A stretch of DNA of 64,000 bases from Oscillospiraceae bacterium (GTDB lineage: Bacteria; Bacillota; Clostridia; Lachnospirales; Lachnospiraceae), in NCBI GenBank assembly GCA_021771715.1, contig JAETOO010000010.1:1-64000 (forward strand). The letters run 5' to 3'. The translations under genes and the position numbers were made by a program. Under the pieces are notes generated by a model. That model saw nothing but the letters and a program-made list of their open reading frames with translations. It had not been told where the DNA came from and made no database searches. The stretch's first letter is position 1, and each line of letters begins with the position of its first letter. Positions 1 to 9,062 of this stretch are shown piece after piece.

Positions 1-33
1 TCATCCTGAGCCAGGATCAAACTCTCTGATAAA
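1..33 (-). rRNA. 16S ribosomal RNA, 5' end only
   Basis: The complement of the first bases reads as the universal 16S 5' segment: the AGAGTTTGATCCTGGCTCAG primer site followed by GATGA. Only the first 33 or so bases of the RNA are here, and the rest lies to the left of the window. The mature 5' end is placed at about 33 by analogy with the TTTATC...GAG start of Bacillus 16S. It is transcribed leftward from the two promoters at 203-231 and 320-348. Confidence 0.97.
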
Positions 34-202
34 GTGTTTGATTGGTCAAGATAACTACTTGGCTATCTATCCCTTTTACTGTTTTAAAGGTCAGTTCCTT
101 AAAAAATAAAACTTGTCAAGAATTTTTCAAGGTTGTTTCACTGTTCAGTTATCAAGGTTCTCTGTTGATCTCAGTTGTTTTCTCTACCGGAGCAACTCTG
201 AT

Positions 203-231
203 ATAATATCACAGGCTTTTCGGTTTGTCAA
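203..231 (-). promoter_or_regulatory. rRNA operon promoter, proximal (P2)
   Basis: On the minus strand there is TTGACA (226-231), a 17-base spacer and TATTAT (203-208), preceded by an A-tract that could act as an UP element. Transcription should start near 196, giving a leader of about 160 bases before the 16S. The leader holds a TGACCTTTAAAA stretch near 85-97 that loosely resembles a boxA antitermination site. I see no gene in 34-401; the stretch is rRNA promoter and leader DNA. Confidence 0.88.
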
Positions 232-319
232 CAACTTTTTTCAACTTTTTTTGTCATCGTCTTTTGACGATCGCCGTGGAAAACTCGTTTTTTAAGGGGT
301 TTCCTCAACAGCGAGACAT

Positions 320-348
320 ATATTACCACTCGTTCTCCGGTTTGTCAA
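320..348 (-). promoter_or_regulatory. rRNA operon promoter, distal (P1)
   Basis: A second minus-strand promoter: TTGACA (343-348), a 17-base spacer and TAATAT (320-325), again with an upstream A-tract. The TTGACAAACCG start and the spacer length match the proximal promoter, so the pair is a tandem arrangement typical of rRNA operons. It lies about 55 bases downstream of the HEPN gene's stop codon. Confidence 0.85.
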
Positions 349-401
349 CCACCTTTTTTCATTTTTTTGTTTAAACTGGCCCTACGATACAGCTGCCAAA
401 C

Positions 402-797
402 TTACGTTTCAATCTTTCTCAGCCAATCTTCAGCAAGGCGGAGTGCCTTCTCCACAGAATCCGTACGAACAGAAAAGTGCAGATCATACCGCCCAGCAGC
501 TTCCCAATCACTATACATATAAGATTTCTGTTTTATAGCTTTAGGTACTTGGATCCCATTCTTCTCAGCGATAGCACATAAATCATAAATCTTATGAGTA
601 TACATCTTTCTTGGGCTGATATCCGGGGCAACTCTGTATATTTCCGACTTAATGATTTTTTCAATCGCCTGTTGTGCATGGTATGCGGCAATTCCTTTTG
701 TGGCCTTTTCGTTGCCCTCTTTTGCACGGATGGATTCAAGCGCAGAATGAGCCGCCCTGATATCAGCTCTTGCATATGCAATCAGCGAAATTGCCAT
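402..797 (-). CDS. HEPN domain protein, toxin half of a HEPN/MNT pair
   Basis: A 131-residue protein of the HEPN family. In HEPN/MNT modules the HEPN protein is usually a ribonuclease toxin that its nucleotidyltransferase partner neutralises. Visible family features are the helix YHAQQAIEKIIK near residues 40-51, the THKIYDL segment near 67-73, and YSDWEAAGRYDLHF near 95-108 in the last third. An R-x4-H spacing (RKMYTH) occurs just before the second helix, but I cannot say it is the catalytic motif. It begins two bases after the stop of the upstream MNT gene, so the two are co-translated antitoxin first. Both are close to the 16S promoter, an unusual spot for an accessory module. Some HEPN/MNT pairs instead act in antibiotic modification or antiviral systems. 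Confidence 0.82.
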   Translation of the reverse strand: MAISLIAYARADIRAAHSALESIRAKEGNEKATKGIAAYHAQQAIEKIIKSEIYRVAPDISPRKMYTHKIYDLCAIAEKNGIQVPKAIKQKSYMYSDWEAAGRYDLHFSVRTDSVEKALRLAEDWLRKIET

Positions 798-799
798 GA

Positions 800-1189
800 C
801 TACTTCCTCCTGTAAAGTACCCTTCCTTTTTCAGCCACATCGCGAAATAAGCTCATATCATTCTTCTTTCGGTACACCTCATCCATTCCATGAACGCAAA
901 TAACATCATACATTTGCTCATAATCGTCACGGTCATGAAGCTTTTGCATAAAAAGCTGAAAGCCTTTATCCTGGTAGAGCCTGGAACGGGATATATCGCT
1001 AACTATCACCATATCTACATCCGAATCTTCCGTGCATCTGGTTTCAATGACAGAACCAAATAAAATAATCCGGCTGATTTTAGCGCATGCTGCAGCGGCT
1101 TCCACAATATTCTCTACAACACCCTTTTTGATATCAGCGACTTCTATTTCTGTTTCAAAATTTGTCTTTACACTTGTCATCCGACACAT
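800..1189 (-). CDS. MNT-type nucleotidyltransferase, antitoxin half of a HEPN/MNT pair
   Basis: A 129-residue minimal nucleotidyltransferase. The family signature G-S-x10-D-x-D is present exactly: GS of LFGSVIET near residue 46, followed ten residues later by DVD, so the metal-binding aspartates are intact. A third acidic position falls in YDVICVHG. MntA-type proteins add AMP to their HEPN partner, which inactivates it (type VII toxin-antitoxin logic). The start at 1189 has GGAGG seven bases upstream; the ATG three codons later is less well spaced. It is the first gene of a two-gene operon with the HEPN gene. No terminator or clear promoter was recognised in the 218 bases upstream. Confidence 0.85.
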   Translation of the reverse strand: MCRMTSVKTNFETEIEVADIKKGVVENIVEAAAACAKISRIILFGSVIETRCTEDSDVDMVIVSDISRSRLYQDKGFQLFMQKLHDRDDYEQMYDVICVHGMDEVYRKKNDMSLFRDVAEKGRVLYRRK

Positions 1190-1407
1190 ACATGCTCCTC
1201 CCTTCCAAACTTACTTCACTCGCACACATCTTCACGAAAGAGCACCTTCGCGATGTGCTTCCAACAGTCAAATGTCTCACAAGCACAGCTATCCGGCGCA
1301 CGATTCCCGAAAATACAGCATAGCGTGCTTTCTTTCAATTCCATTATAGAGTATAATCCGCCTCTCTTCAATTCATTCTTGGCGACAATCGAAAAGGCGA
1401 TAGTCTG

Positions 1408-1971
1408 CTACTCCCGCAGTGCTTTTCTATTCCGCTCCACAACCTTCACCAGCCTGCCGCGGTTGTACCTCTGGACGAGCACAAACACGGCATCGACCGC
1501 TCCGGCGCAGATGGAGGTGAGCAAGAAGACATAGAACGCGCCGAACCAGATCGAAAACAGCAGCGGCACGTAGCTCAAAAGCAGCATCACCTCGTGTGAC
1601 AGCTCAGAGATACACATCGTTTGAATCAGTTCCTGCATGGAATGCTGTTTCAAGGAAAAATCCTGCGGGTAGTAGGTCGGAAGCTTCTTTTTCCATTTCT
1701 GTATTTTTATCTTCCGGTAAAACTGCTCCTCGGATTCCCGCACCAGAAACCACCTGGCGCGATTGTTCACTCTTCTGCCAAGCCCCTGCCGGACGGCAAG
1801 TCCTACCAGCAGCCGCATTGCAAGATGATACAGGAAGGTGCCCGCTGTAATCGCCATCGTCAGCCACAGGCCGTCCGCAAACCTTCTATATAATAGGATA
1901 CTTCCGATTGTGCAGACGGCTGAAAGCGTCGTCGCCTTCAGCATTATGTTCTCCGCCGGACTTCTCTCCAT
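1408..1971 (-). CDS. Predicted membrane protein, CrtO-like acyltransferase family
   Basis: A protein of about 187 residues with two hydrophobic stretches near the N-terminus (around residues 15-60) and two near the C-terminus (around 130-170). Between them is a cytosolic part with the KIQKWKKKLP motif and an S-E-L-x-H motif near residues 122-126. Both motifs recall the glycosyl-diaponeurosporenoate acyltransferase (CrtO) family, whose Clostridia members are mostly uncharacterised. The ATG at 1971 is chosen because GGGAGG lies about six bases upstream; an in-frame GTG eleven codons earlier lacks that. There are no carotenoid genes nearby, so the substrate is unknown. The family call rests on motif memory only. 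Confidence 0.55.
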   Translation of the reverse strand: MERSPAENIMLKATTLSAVCTIGSILLYRRFADGLWLTMAITAGTFLYHLAMRLLVGLAVRQGLGRRVNNRARWFLVRESEEQFYRKIKIQKWKKKLPTYYPQDFSLKQHSMQELIQTMCISELSHEVMLLLSYVPLLFSIWFGAFYVFLLTSICAGAVDAVFVLVQRYNRGRLVKVVERNRKALRE

Positions 1972-2130
1972 ACTTCCCTCCCGCCTCAGAAATTTCTGCA
2001 GCACATTTGCGATCCTCTATCACAGTAAAAACTTCTGCATCGCACTTACCATGATCTACAGCAGCAAAAACCCCTGCCGTACATTTGCTATCGGATGCGT
2101 TTGCAATCCAACCACATCAAACCGGAAGCA

Positions 2131-2547
2131 TTAAAGCTCATACCTCGTCCCGTGCGACAGCAGCAATCCACTTGTCACCTCTACGCGCAAAATAACAGTA
2201 TTTTCATCCGCAAGATCCGTATGGCCGTTATCAAGCCATCCGGCAAAGACCTGCTTCAGCGTTTCGGCGATCGCCTGATTTTCCTTCTTGCCAATATAGC
2301 CCAGATTGCAGCCCGTTCCGTGCGCCGTAAACCATTCGCCGGCGATTGCGACCGAGGGATTGCTCTCTATCTGTTTCATTTTATTGGAAAGCGCGTAGGT
2401 AATGATATAAAATGCTCCGGCTTCATAATATGCGTTTACGTACCGCGCGTAAGGTAGCCCGTCTTCTACGGTTGCCAAGGTGATAACTGTGTCTCTTCCA
2501 AAGCGCTCAGCCATGAGTTTCTCAGCTTCCGGATTTATTTTTCTCAT
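2131..2547 (-). CDS. Pyridoxamine 5'-phosphate oxidase-fold protein
   Basis: A protein of about 138 residues with the split-barrel flavin-binding fold. The core is TVITLATVEDGLPYARYVNAY, then an ALSNKMKQIESNPSVAIAGEW segment typical of small FMN-binding stress or general reductase-like proteins. The actual redox substrate cannot be inferred. The start ATG at 2547 follows AGGAGG by ten bases. An upstream ATG three codons earlier sits only one base from the same site, and longer starts would run into the next gene's coding end. The gene is probably co-transcribed with the metallophosphoesterase upstream (gap about 100 bases). Confidence 0.75.
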   Translation of the reverse strand: MRKINPEAEKLMAERFGRDTVITLATVEDGLPYARYVNAYYEAGAFYIITYALSNKMKQIESNPSVAIAGEWFTAHGTGCNLGYIGKKENQAIAETLKQVFAGWLDNGHTDLADENTVILRVEVTSGLLLSHGTRYEL

Positions 2548-2651
2548 GATATGCATTCCTCCTTGCAGGCATGACCGGCGGCCTGACAGCTTTCGCCACG
2601 CTACTCCCGCCGTGTCATCCCCTACCGTATCAATCTTTGCCGCAGCACCCT

Positions 2652-3350
2652 TCACCGCAGGATCTGCTCCGGTCTGAATTTGAGGTAATCTGCGGAGACC
2701 AGCCTGTACTCGATGCCGTTTACGAGTCCCTTGAAGCTGTCGTCGTATCTGGCCCTGCCGTGGCAGTGCGAGTATATTACCTTTTCTGCCCCATACTCCT
2801 CCGCCATCCTGGTGAAGGGGCTCTCCATCTCCCCGATCGACGTCGGCGGATAGTGCAGGAACATGATGAATTTCCGATACCCCGCCTGGACGGCCTGGTC
2901 GAACGAGACGCGCAGGCGCTCCAGCTCCCGGTCCCGGATTTTCAGGAAATGTTCCACGGAATCCTTTCCCTCATAGCAGTAGCCCTTCGTCCCGACCAGC
3001 GCATACGCTTCATACGCATAAAAATTGTTCTGCAGAAATTCGAGTCTGCCGCGAAACTGCTCATTGAGCCTGGCCGTCTTCTTGGCATCCCAGAACATGT
3101 CGTGATTGCCGCGCAGGAGAATCTTGCGCCCCGGAAGCGACGCGATGAAGGCCAGGTCCCGCTCGCACTCCTGCAGGCTGCGGCCCCAGCTGTGATCCCC
3201 GGTAATCACAAATGTGTCCTCGTCCGAGAGCTTCTTTCTGCAGTTTTTTTCAATTTTCTTTGCGTGATCCTTCCACTCCGGCCCAAACACCTCCATCGGC
3301 TTATCCACCTGAAAGGACAGATGGAAATCTCCCATCGCATACAGCGCCAT
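2652..3350 (-). CDS. Metallophosphoesterase superfamily protein
   Basis: A 232-residue calcineurin-like phosphoesterase. The metal-ligand motifs appear in order: GDFH near the N-terminus, TGDHSWG near residues 50-56, RGNHD near 79-83, a histidine in FLHYPP near 165-170, and SHCHGR near 193-198. This subgroup of roughly 230-residue proteins often acts on phosphodiesters or phosphoproteins, but the substrate is unknown. The start is supported by GGAGG nine bases upstream. It overlaps no other gene. The next gene upstream, the alkyltransferase, ends at 3470, leaving about 120 bases without a recognisable terminator. Confidence 0.85.
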   Translation of the reverse strand: MALYAMGDFHLSFQVDKPMEVFGPEWKDHAKKIEKNCRKKLSDEDTFVITGDHSWGRSLQECERDLAFIASLPGRKILLRGNHDMFWDAKKTARLNEQFRGRLEFLQNNFYAYEAYALVGTKGYCYEGKDSVEHFLKIRDRELERLRVSFDQAVQAGYRKFIMFLHYPPTSIGEMESPFTRMAEEYGAEKVIYSHCHGRARYDDSFKGLVNGIEYRLVSADYLKFRPEQILR

Positions 3351-3469
3351 CTTCTCTCACCTCCGCATTCTGTCCGCTTGGATCTATTTTACCGCAAACC
3401 CCTGACAAAGAAAACAGGAAATCTATGCGTTTTTTGGCTGATCCGTCCCGGCCCCAACAATCGACACCC

Positions 3470-4156
3470 TCACAATGCGGTCCCCCGCCTGGGCACGAAA
3501 CAGCGCGACAGATCGGCGCCCTCGTGTCTGAGCAGCCAGAGCTTCTTGTCGATCCCGCCCGCGTAGCCCGTCAGACTGCCGTTCGAGCCGACAACCCGGT
3601 GGCATGGAATAATGATTGAAATCGGATTATGTGCGACGGCACCGCCGACTGCCTGCGCGGATACGCGCACCGCTCCGCGCTCCTGCGCAATCCGCTCTGC
3701 GATTTTGCCGTACGTCGTCGTCTCCCCGTACGGGATCTCCTGCAAAAGCTTCCAGACATGTCCTGCGAATACGCTCCCCTCCGGAGCGAGGTCAAGTTCC
3801 CCGATCTCCGGCCGCTCCCCTGCAAAGTACCGGTCCAGCCACCGCTTTGTCTGTAAAAAGGCCGGCAGCTCCTCCCGCTCTGCGAGCTCCTCACGGATCG
3901 AGCCGAGAAAATATTTCTGACCTTCCAGCCACAGCCCCATAAGCCCATGACCCTCCCGCGCAGCCAGCACGATGCCGCCGACCGGTGAATCATACCGCGC
4001 CTTATAGATCACACGTTTCTCAGGTGAAACTCCGTTTCCCTCAGACGCGCTCCCGTCCCGCGCAGCTAAAATCCCACTCTTTCCAGATGGGATATCACAT
4101 TTCTCAGCTGGAATCCCGCGCGCTCCCGATGAGCTCTCGTTTCTTCCAAACGACAT
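3470..4156 (-). CDS. ogt: Methylated-DNA--protein-cysteine methyltransferase
   Basis: A suicide alkyltransferase that removes O6-alkyl groups from guanine onto its own cysteine. The PCHR active-site motif (in IIPCHRVVGS) is intact near residue 190, with the downstream GGIDKKLWLLRHEG typical of Ogt/AdaB. The N-terminal ribonuclease-like half begins around residue 45 (YDSPVGGIVLAA). Residues 1-40 are an extra low-complexity extension rich in Gly, Ser, Glu and Lys, with near-repeated DNA, that normal Ogt (about 160-175 residues) lacks. The start ATG at 4156 follows AAGGAGGGG by about five bases. It lies just after the beta-mannosidase gene's end but has its own ribosome site and probably an unrelated role. 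Confidence 0.88.
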   Translation of the reverse strand: MSFGRNESSSGARGIPAEKCDIPSGKSGILAARDGSASEGNGVSPEKRVIYKARYDSPVGGIVLAAREGHGLMGLWLEGQKYFLGSIREELAEREELPAFLQTKRWLDRYFAGERPEIGELDLAPEGSVFAGHVWKLLQEIPYGETTTYGKIAERIAQERGAVRVSAQAVGGAVAHNPISIIIPCHRVVGSNGSLTGYAGGIDKKLWLLRHEGADLSRCFVPRRGTAL

Positions 4157-4265
4157 ACAAGCCCCTCCTTCTCTCTGCCTCAAAGTCCCTTTATGCTTCA
4201 GCCGAAGCCGCATTAAGCTCATTGTAACATCTTGGCATTAAGAAAGAAAGGCCTGCCTGCACAAA

Positions 4266-6737
4266 TCACTGAATATCGTACACGCTCCGCAGTCTCAGAT
4301 GCTCCGCATTTCCGCCGAGAATCTCCACGGTCTTCGCATCCCCATTCAGGTCAAAATAATTATCCGACAGAATCAGATCCTCGTTCTCATTTCGGATCTC
4401 CACACTCTTCGCGTACTTTGAGGCGGAGACAGTCAGCCGATCCCCCTCTGCCACAACGCGCAGCTCGGGGTCCTCGTACCGGAAATATTTCGGGTAGGAA
4501 AAGATCACCGTACCCTCCGAGACCACCTCGCCTGCCCTGTACGCCTGAAAGCTTACGTACTCGCTGTAGATGTCCACCTCGGGCAGCTCCACCTTCTCCA
4601 GCCAGACACTGGAAAGTGCCGGCACGGAAAGCTCCGTCTCCTCCTCACGCAGAATCGCAGCCGCGGCATTCCTCAGCTGCCACTTCACCGTGATCCGCTC
4701 CGCTCTCATGGACTCGTTCGCCACACAGAGCCGGATGGACTTCGGAAACGCAAACGGGAGGCGAACCAGCTCCTGCCCGCTCCCCATCATGCCCTCCTCC
4801 TCGCAGGAGATCATGATCGGGGCGAAAAACCGTCTCGCACAGTAGTGCAGCGCTTTCAGCCTCTGCGCATAGTCCACGCTCGACCAGGAGGCCACCGGCC
4901 AGCAGTCATTCAACTGCCAGTACACCGCGCCCATACAGCGGCTGTCATTCCGGTTCCGCCTCAGGTGCTCCACCCCGTAGCGGACCGCATCCGCCTGGAG
5001 CAGCTGCGACGCGTAGATGACCGTGTCGAAGTCCGAGGGGTAGCGGTACGTCTGCTGCATGTAGTTCATGATCTTCCCGTTCGCCGCCCCGTTTCTCTGA
5101 TGCCGCTCCATGATATAGGAAAAGATGTTCATATCCCGCTCATCGTCCGTGAACAGCTCCACCGTCTTTCTCGCCGGGAACGACTGAAAGCCGAACTCGG
5201 ACAGATAGCGGAAATAGAATTTGCGGTACTCCGAGAAGGGCTTGTTCCCGTGCCATACGTCCCAGTAGTGCACGTCTCCGCGGTTCTCGTCCCGCGGATC
5301 GTCGAAGGAGCCTCCCGAGGACGGACTGGCCGGCCAGTAGAACACCTGCGGCGCGTACTGCCGCATCATCTCGGGCAAAATGCGCTCATACATGATGATG
5401 TAATCTCGCACCTCGCTGTCCTTGCTGACCCACGTGCGTTCCTTCACAAACTGCTCCATCTCGTTGTTCCCGCACATCAGCCCGAGCGAGGCGTGGTGGC
5501 GGATGCGCTTCAGATTGTCGGCAAACTCCGCCCGGATATTGGCCTCAAATTCGGACGTCAGGTCGTAGACGGCGCACGCGAACATGAAATCCTGCCACAC
5601 CACAAGCCCCAGCTCGTCGCACAGGTCGAAGAACCAGTCGTCCGGGTAGTACCCGCCGCCCCAGACGCGGATCGAGTTGAAGTGCGCGAAGACTACCTTT
5701 TCGAGCAGCGCTTTTGTCGTCTCTCTCGTCACGCGCCCCAGCAGGTGATCCTCCGGGATATAGTCGGCTCCCATCGCGAAGATATTCACCCCGTTCACAC
5801 AGGTTGCAAACCGCTCTCCCCACTGATCCGGCGTCCGGTCCATCGTGATTGTCCGAAGCCCGATCCGCCTCGTCCATGCATCAAGCACCGTGCCGTCCGG
5901 CTTTTTCAGTTCCATCTTCACCTCGTAGAGATTCTGCTCCCCGTACCCGTTCGGCCACCACAGCGCCGGGTGCTTGATCCGGATGGTCTCCGGTATCTCC
6001 TCATAGGAGACCACCGTCCCGGACGGATCTGTGATCGTCACTCCCGCCGTCAGTGCCTCTCTCTCTGCCTCCAGCGTCTCCTCCTTCCAGTCCGGAGCGC
6101 GACGGATCTGAGGTCTGATCTTCAGTCGGACCTCCCCGCTCTCATGGAACTGCAGGATCTCGACCGAGTCAATCCGGGCCGTGTCCACCGCCAGCAGACG
6201 CACCGGCCTCCAGATCCCCGCATCCGGCAGGTGCGCGCCCCAGTCCCAGCCGAACATGCAATGCGCCTTCCGGATGTGGACAAACCCGTTCATCGCATCC
6301 TCCGTCCCCAGCGTCGGCGCTTTTCTGAACGCTTCCGCAATGTATTTTGTCGGCGAGTGGAAGTACACCCTCAGCTCATTCCCGGTCTTTTTCAGGAGCG
6401 CTTTCACCGGGAACTCCCAGATCCGGTGCATATTCTCTGTGTGTCCGAGCAGCCTGCCGTTCAGGCTCACATCCGCAATCGTGTCCAGCCCGTCAAAATG
6501 CAGAAATACCTCATCCGCATCCAGAAACTCATCCCCGCAGTCAAAGGAGGTGCTGTACTCATAGTCATACTCCATGAGCTGCAGCGCCCGCTCCTCGTTG
6601 TCCTTCCAGAACGGATCCTCCATCTTTTTCGCCGCCAGCAAATCCCCGTACACGGAGCCCGGAACCGATGCAGGAATAAACTCTGACGTCCCGGCCCGGC
6701 GCATCGTCCAGTTTTTATCTAAATTTATACTTTTCAT
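4266..6737 (-). CDS. GH2 beta-mannosidase
   Basis: An 823-residue glycoside hydrolase family 2 enzyme that should release mannose from the non-reducing ends of beta-manno-oligosaccharides inside the cell; there is no signal peptide. The sugar-binding N-terminal domain, the Ig-like domain and the (beta/alpha)8 barrel follow in order. The acid/base motif GNNE places the catalytic glutamate at about residue 426, and the nucleophile in LSEFGFQSF is at about residue 514. The spacing and the FGFQSFP context fit beta-mannosidase better than beta-galactosidase. The ATG at 6737 is preferred because AAGGA lies 12 bases upstream; an in-frame ATG seven codons earlier has no ribosome site. It is the last gene of the transporter/hydrolase operon. 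Confidence 0.92.
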   Translation of the reverse strand: MKSINLDKNWTMRRAGTSEFIPASVPGSVYGDLLAAKKMEDPFWKDNEERALQLMEYDYEYSTSFDCGDEFLDADEVFLHFDGLDTIADVSLNGRLLGHTENMHRIWEFPVKALLKKTGNELRVYFHSPTKYIAEAFRKAPTLGTEDAMNGFVHIRKAHCMFGWDWGAHLPDAGIWRPVRLLAVDTARIDSVEILQFHESGEVRLKIRPQIRRAPDWKEETLEAEREALTAGVTITDPSGTVVSYEEIPETIRIKHPALWWPNGYGEQNLYEVKMELKKPDGTVLDAWTRRIGLRTITMDRTPDQWGERFATCVNGVNIFAMGADYIPEDHLLGRVTRETTKALLEKVVFAHFNSIRVWGGGYYPDDWFFDLCDELGLVVWQDFMFACAVYDLTSEFEANIRAEFADNLKRIRHHASLGLMCGNNEMEQFVKERTWVSKDSEVRDYIIMYERILPEMMRQYAPQVFYWPASPSSGGSFDDPRDENRGDVHYWDVWHGNKPFSEYRKFYFRYLSEFGFQSFPARKTVELFTDDERDMNIFSYIMERHQRNGAANGKIMNYMQQTYRYPSDFDTVIYASQLLQADAVRYGVEHLRRNRNDSRCMGAVYWQLNDCWPVASWSSVDYAQRLKALHYCARRFFAPIMISCEEEGMMGSGQELVRLPFAFPKSIRLCVANESMRAERITVKWQLRNAAAAILREEETELSVPALSSVWLEKVELPEVDIYSEYVSFQAYRAGEVVSEGTVIFSYPKYFRYEDPELRVVAEGDRLTVSASKYAKSVEIRNENEDLILSDNYFDLNGDAKTVEILGGNAEHLRLRSVYDIQ

Positions 6738-6794
6738 ACAGGTTTCTGTTCCTTTCATTTTCGTCGCAGCCTGACGCCTGTCCTCTGTTTCCTC

Positions 6795-9062
6795 TCAGAT
6801 TCTGCGGATCCGGTGCAGCGCTGCCTGGAAATCTCCCTTCGGACGTCTGATCAGATATCCGGCATGCATCAGGGTATCCCCGTGCAGGCGAACCGTGTCT
6901 CTCTTGTCTGACGCTTCGCTTCCCACGATCCACTTCCCTGTCACCTCGTACACGCCATCCGGGTCCAGCCCGCGCAGGCAGATCCGACGGCTGATCCCGT
7001 TCGCGGCGGCAAGGGGCTGTACGCATAAGACGAAGCCCTCCGACTGATCCTTTGCGAGCACCTCAACGATATCCAGCTCCCGCTGCAGTCTCCACGAGGA
7101 CAACCGGAAATAATCGCCCTGCTGAATTAAAGGCTCCAGCGCCTTGTGAAGCCGGATCTGATCCGGAATCGCCTCACGCTCCTCCGCCGCGATCTGCGTG
7201 ATGTCAAGCTCATACCCGAAGGTCCCGATCATCGCCGTCAGCGCCCGCGTCTCAAAGGGCACGCTTCGCCCCGTAATCTCGTTGCAGTCCTTGCAGACGT
7301 GCGCCCCGATGCACGACAGGGGATACAGAAGCGCCGTCCCTTCCTGAATGGCCAGCCGCTCCAGCGGATCCATGTCATCCGAGCACCAGATCTGCGGGCT
7401 GTAGTACAGCATGCCCGGATCGAATCTGGCTCCCCCGGAGGAGCAGTTTTCCAGCAGAAGCTCCGGAAAGGTGTCCAGCAGCCGCTCCTGCAGTGCGTAC
7501 ACACCCAGGACATGCCGGTGCCAGAGCTCCCCCTGCCGGTCCGGCGGCAGGAAGCTGCTGCCTACATCGGCGAGCGCCCGGTTCATATCCCACTTAATAT
7601 AGGAAATCGAATTTTCCCGGATCAGCGCGCACATCCGGTCATACAGGTACTCCACGACCTTTGGATTGGAAAAATCCAGCACCCACTGGTTCCGGCACAG
7701 CCCCGGCTCTCTCCCGTGCAGCCGCAGCAGCCAGTCCGGATGTTCCTGCAAAAGCTGTGTTCCCGGCGCGGCCATCTCGGGCTCAAACCAGAGTCCGAAC
7801 CGCATCCCGTTCTCCCTCAGATAGCTTGTCAGCCCGCCAAAGCCCCCTCGCAGCTTCCGCTCATTTACGAACCAGTCTCCCAGCCCTCCCTGCGGGGAAT
7901 CCCGGTGTTCTCCGAACCATCCGTCGTCGCACACCAGCATCTCGATCCCGCAGCGCCTGGCCTCCCGGGCCAGGCTGCACAGCTTCTCTGCGTCAAAATC
8001 AAAGTAAGTGGCCTCCCAGTTGTTGAGCAGCGCCGGCCGTTCCCGGCACTGCCACGGGCTCCGGATCAGATGTTTCCGGTAAAAATCATGCAGCGTCCGG
8101 GTCATTCCTCCCAACCCCTGCGTCGAGTACGTCAGCACCGTCTCGGGCGCAAAAAAAGTCTCCTGCGGCTCCAGTTTCCACACAAATGTCTCCGGGTGGA
8201 TCCCCATCACCATGCGCAGAGAGCCAAAACCGTCCCGCTGCAGCTTTCCGATAAAATTCCCCGAATACACGAAATGCATCGCGTACACTTCCCCGTGCTC
8301 CTGGCTGCAGTCGCCAGAGATAGCCGCGAGAAACGGCTGCGTGTCATGTCCCGGCTCGCCTTTCAGAGACTCCGTTACCACCGCGCCGCAGACGACCTCC
8401 TGCGTCTGCATGATATGCTCCCTCGCCCAGGCGCCCCCGAACGTCAGCGCGCGAAAGCCGCTCTGTCCGAATCCGTCCCTGCTCCGCTCCGCGGTACTCC
8501 CGGCCGCAGACGGATCATCCATATCCAGGCAGGCAGAGAGCACCCTTGTCAGAAACACCGCCCCTGCAGATTGATTCTGCACCGAGACGCTCCTGGTGAT
8601 CACATCCACATCGTCAAAAACCGTGTACGAGAGTGTGACTGCAAGCTCAAGCACCGGATCCATCAAAAAAACCTTTAACGTCTGGCAGGGCGCGCCGAAG
8701 GAGCACGGCAGTCCCGGCAGCCGTTCCTTGCCCTCCGTCACCTCGTACCCCTGGTAGAGCAGCTCCACACCCTGCTGTCCCTGCTCATTTCGGACATTCA
8801 GGCAGGCCTCCCGGCTGTCTCCCGTCCCGAAACAGGGATACTCAAAGTGGAACCGCACCAAAAAAGGAACCTTCTCACCCGGATTCACCTCCGGTGTATA
8901 AGGTTCCTCCTGTGTCCGCAAAAGATAGCCTATGTCGCTGTCCGTGATTTTTCTTCCATAATAAATATGTCCCAGATAGCCTCCGCCCGCAACACCCATG
9001 ACGTAGCTGGTCAGAGGCGTGTCAAGGCGGAAGATCCCCCTCTCTTTCTCCACGCAGATCAT
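6795..9062 (-). CDS. GH36 alpha-galactosidase
   Basis: A 755-residue GH36 enzyme that hydrolyses terminal alpha-galactose from galacto(gluco)mannan or raffinose-type oligosaccharides. The catalytic nucleophile is Asp492 in YIKWDMNR. The acid/base is about Asp562 in WCSDDMDP, and between them lies the CSSGGARFD motif. The N-terminal beta-supersandwich and central barrel match the length of the family (about 730-760 residues). No signal peptide is visible, so action is intracellular. The start overlaps the YesL gene's stop by four bases (ATGA), with GGAGAGG about ten bases upstream, indicating translational coupling. Together with the beta-mannosidase it would dismantle galactosylated manno-oligosaccharides. 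Confidence 0.95.
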   Translation of the reverse strand: MICVEKERGIFRLDTPLTSYVMGVAGGGYLGHIYYGRKITDSDIGYLLRTQEEPYTPEVNPGEKVPFLVRFHFEYPCFGTGDSREACLNVRNEQGQQGVELLYQGYEVTEGKERLPGLPCSFGAPCQTLKVFLMDPVLELAVTLSYTVFDDVDVITRSVSVQNQSAGAVFLTRVLSACLDMDDPSAAGSTAERSRDGFGQSGFRALTFGGAWAREHIMQTQEVVCGAVVTESLKGEPGHDTQPFLAAISGDCSQEHGEVYAMHFVYSGNFIGKLQRDGFGSLRMVMGIHPETFVWKLEPQETFFAPETVLTYSTQGLGGMTRTLHDFYRKHLIRSPWQCRERPALLNNWEATYFDFDAEKLCSLAREARRCGIEMLVCDDGWFGEHRDSPQGGLGDWFVNERKLRGGFGGLTSYLRENGMRFGLWFEPEMAAPGTQLLQEHPDWLLRLHGREPGLCRNQWVLDFSNPKVVEYLYDRMCALIRENSISYIKWDMNRALADVGSSFLPPDRQGELWHRHVLGVYALQERLLDTFPELLLENCSSGGARFDPGMLYYSPQIWCSDDMDPLERLAIQEGTALLYPLSCIGAHVCKDCNEITGRSVPFETRALTAMIGTFGYELDITQIAAEEREAIPDQIRLHKALEPLIQQGDYFRLSSWRLQRELDIVEVLAKDQSEGFVLCVQPLAAANGISRRICLRGLDPDGVYEVTGKWIVGSEASDKRDTVRLHGDTLMHAGYLIRRPKGDFQAALHRIRRI

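Noticed and set aside
2571-3566. Long open frames on the plus strand opposite real minus-strand genes (2571-3566, 4845-6686, 7146-8678, 12280-13794, 26040-27209 and others)
   Set aside because: They mirror GC-rich genes with clear family motifs on the other strand; their translations are Arg/Pro/His-rich and they lack ribosome sites or motifs.
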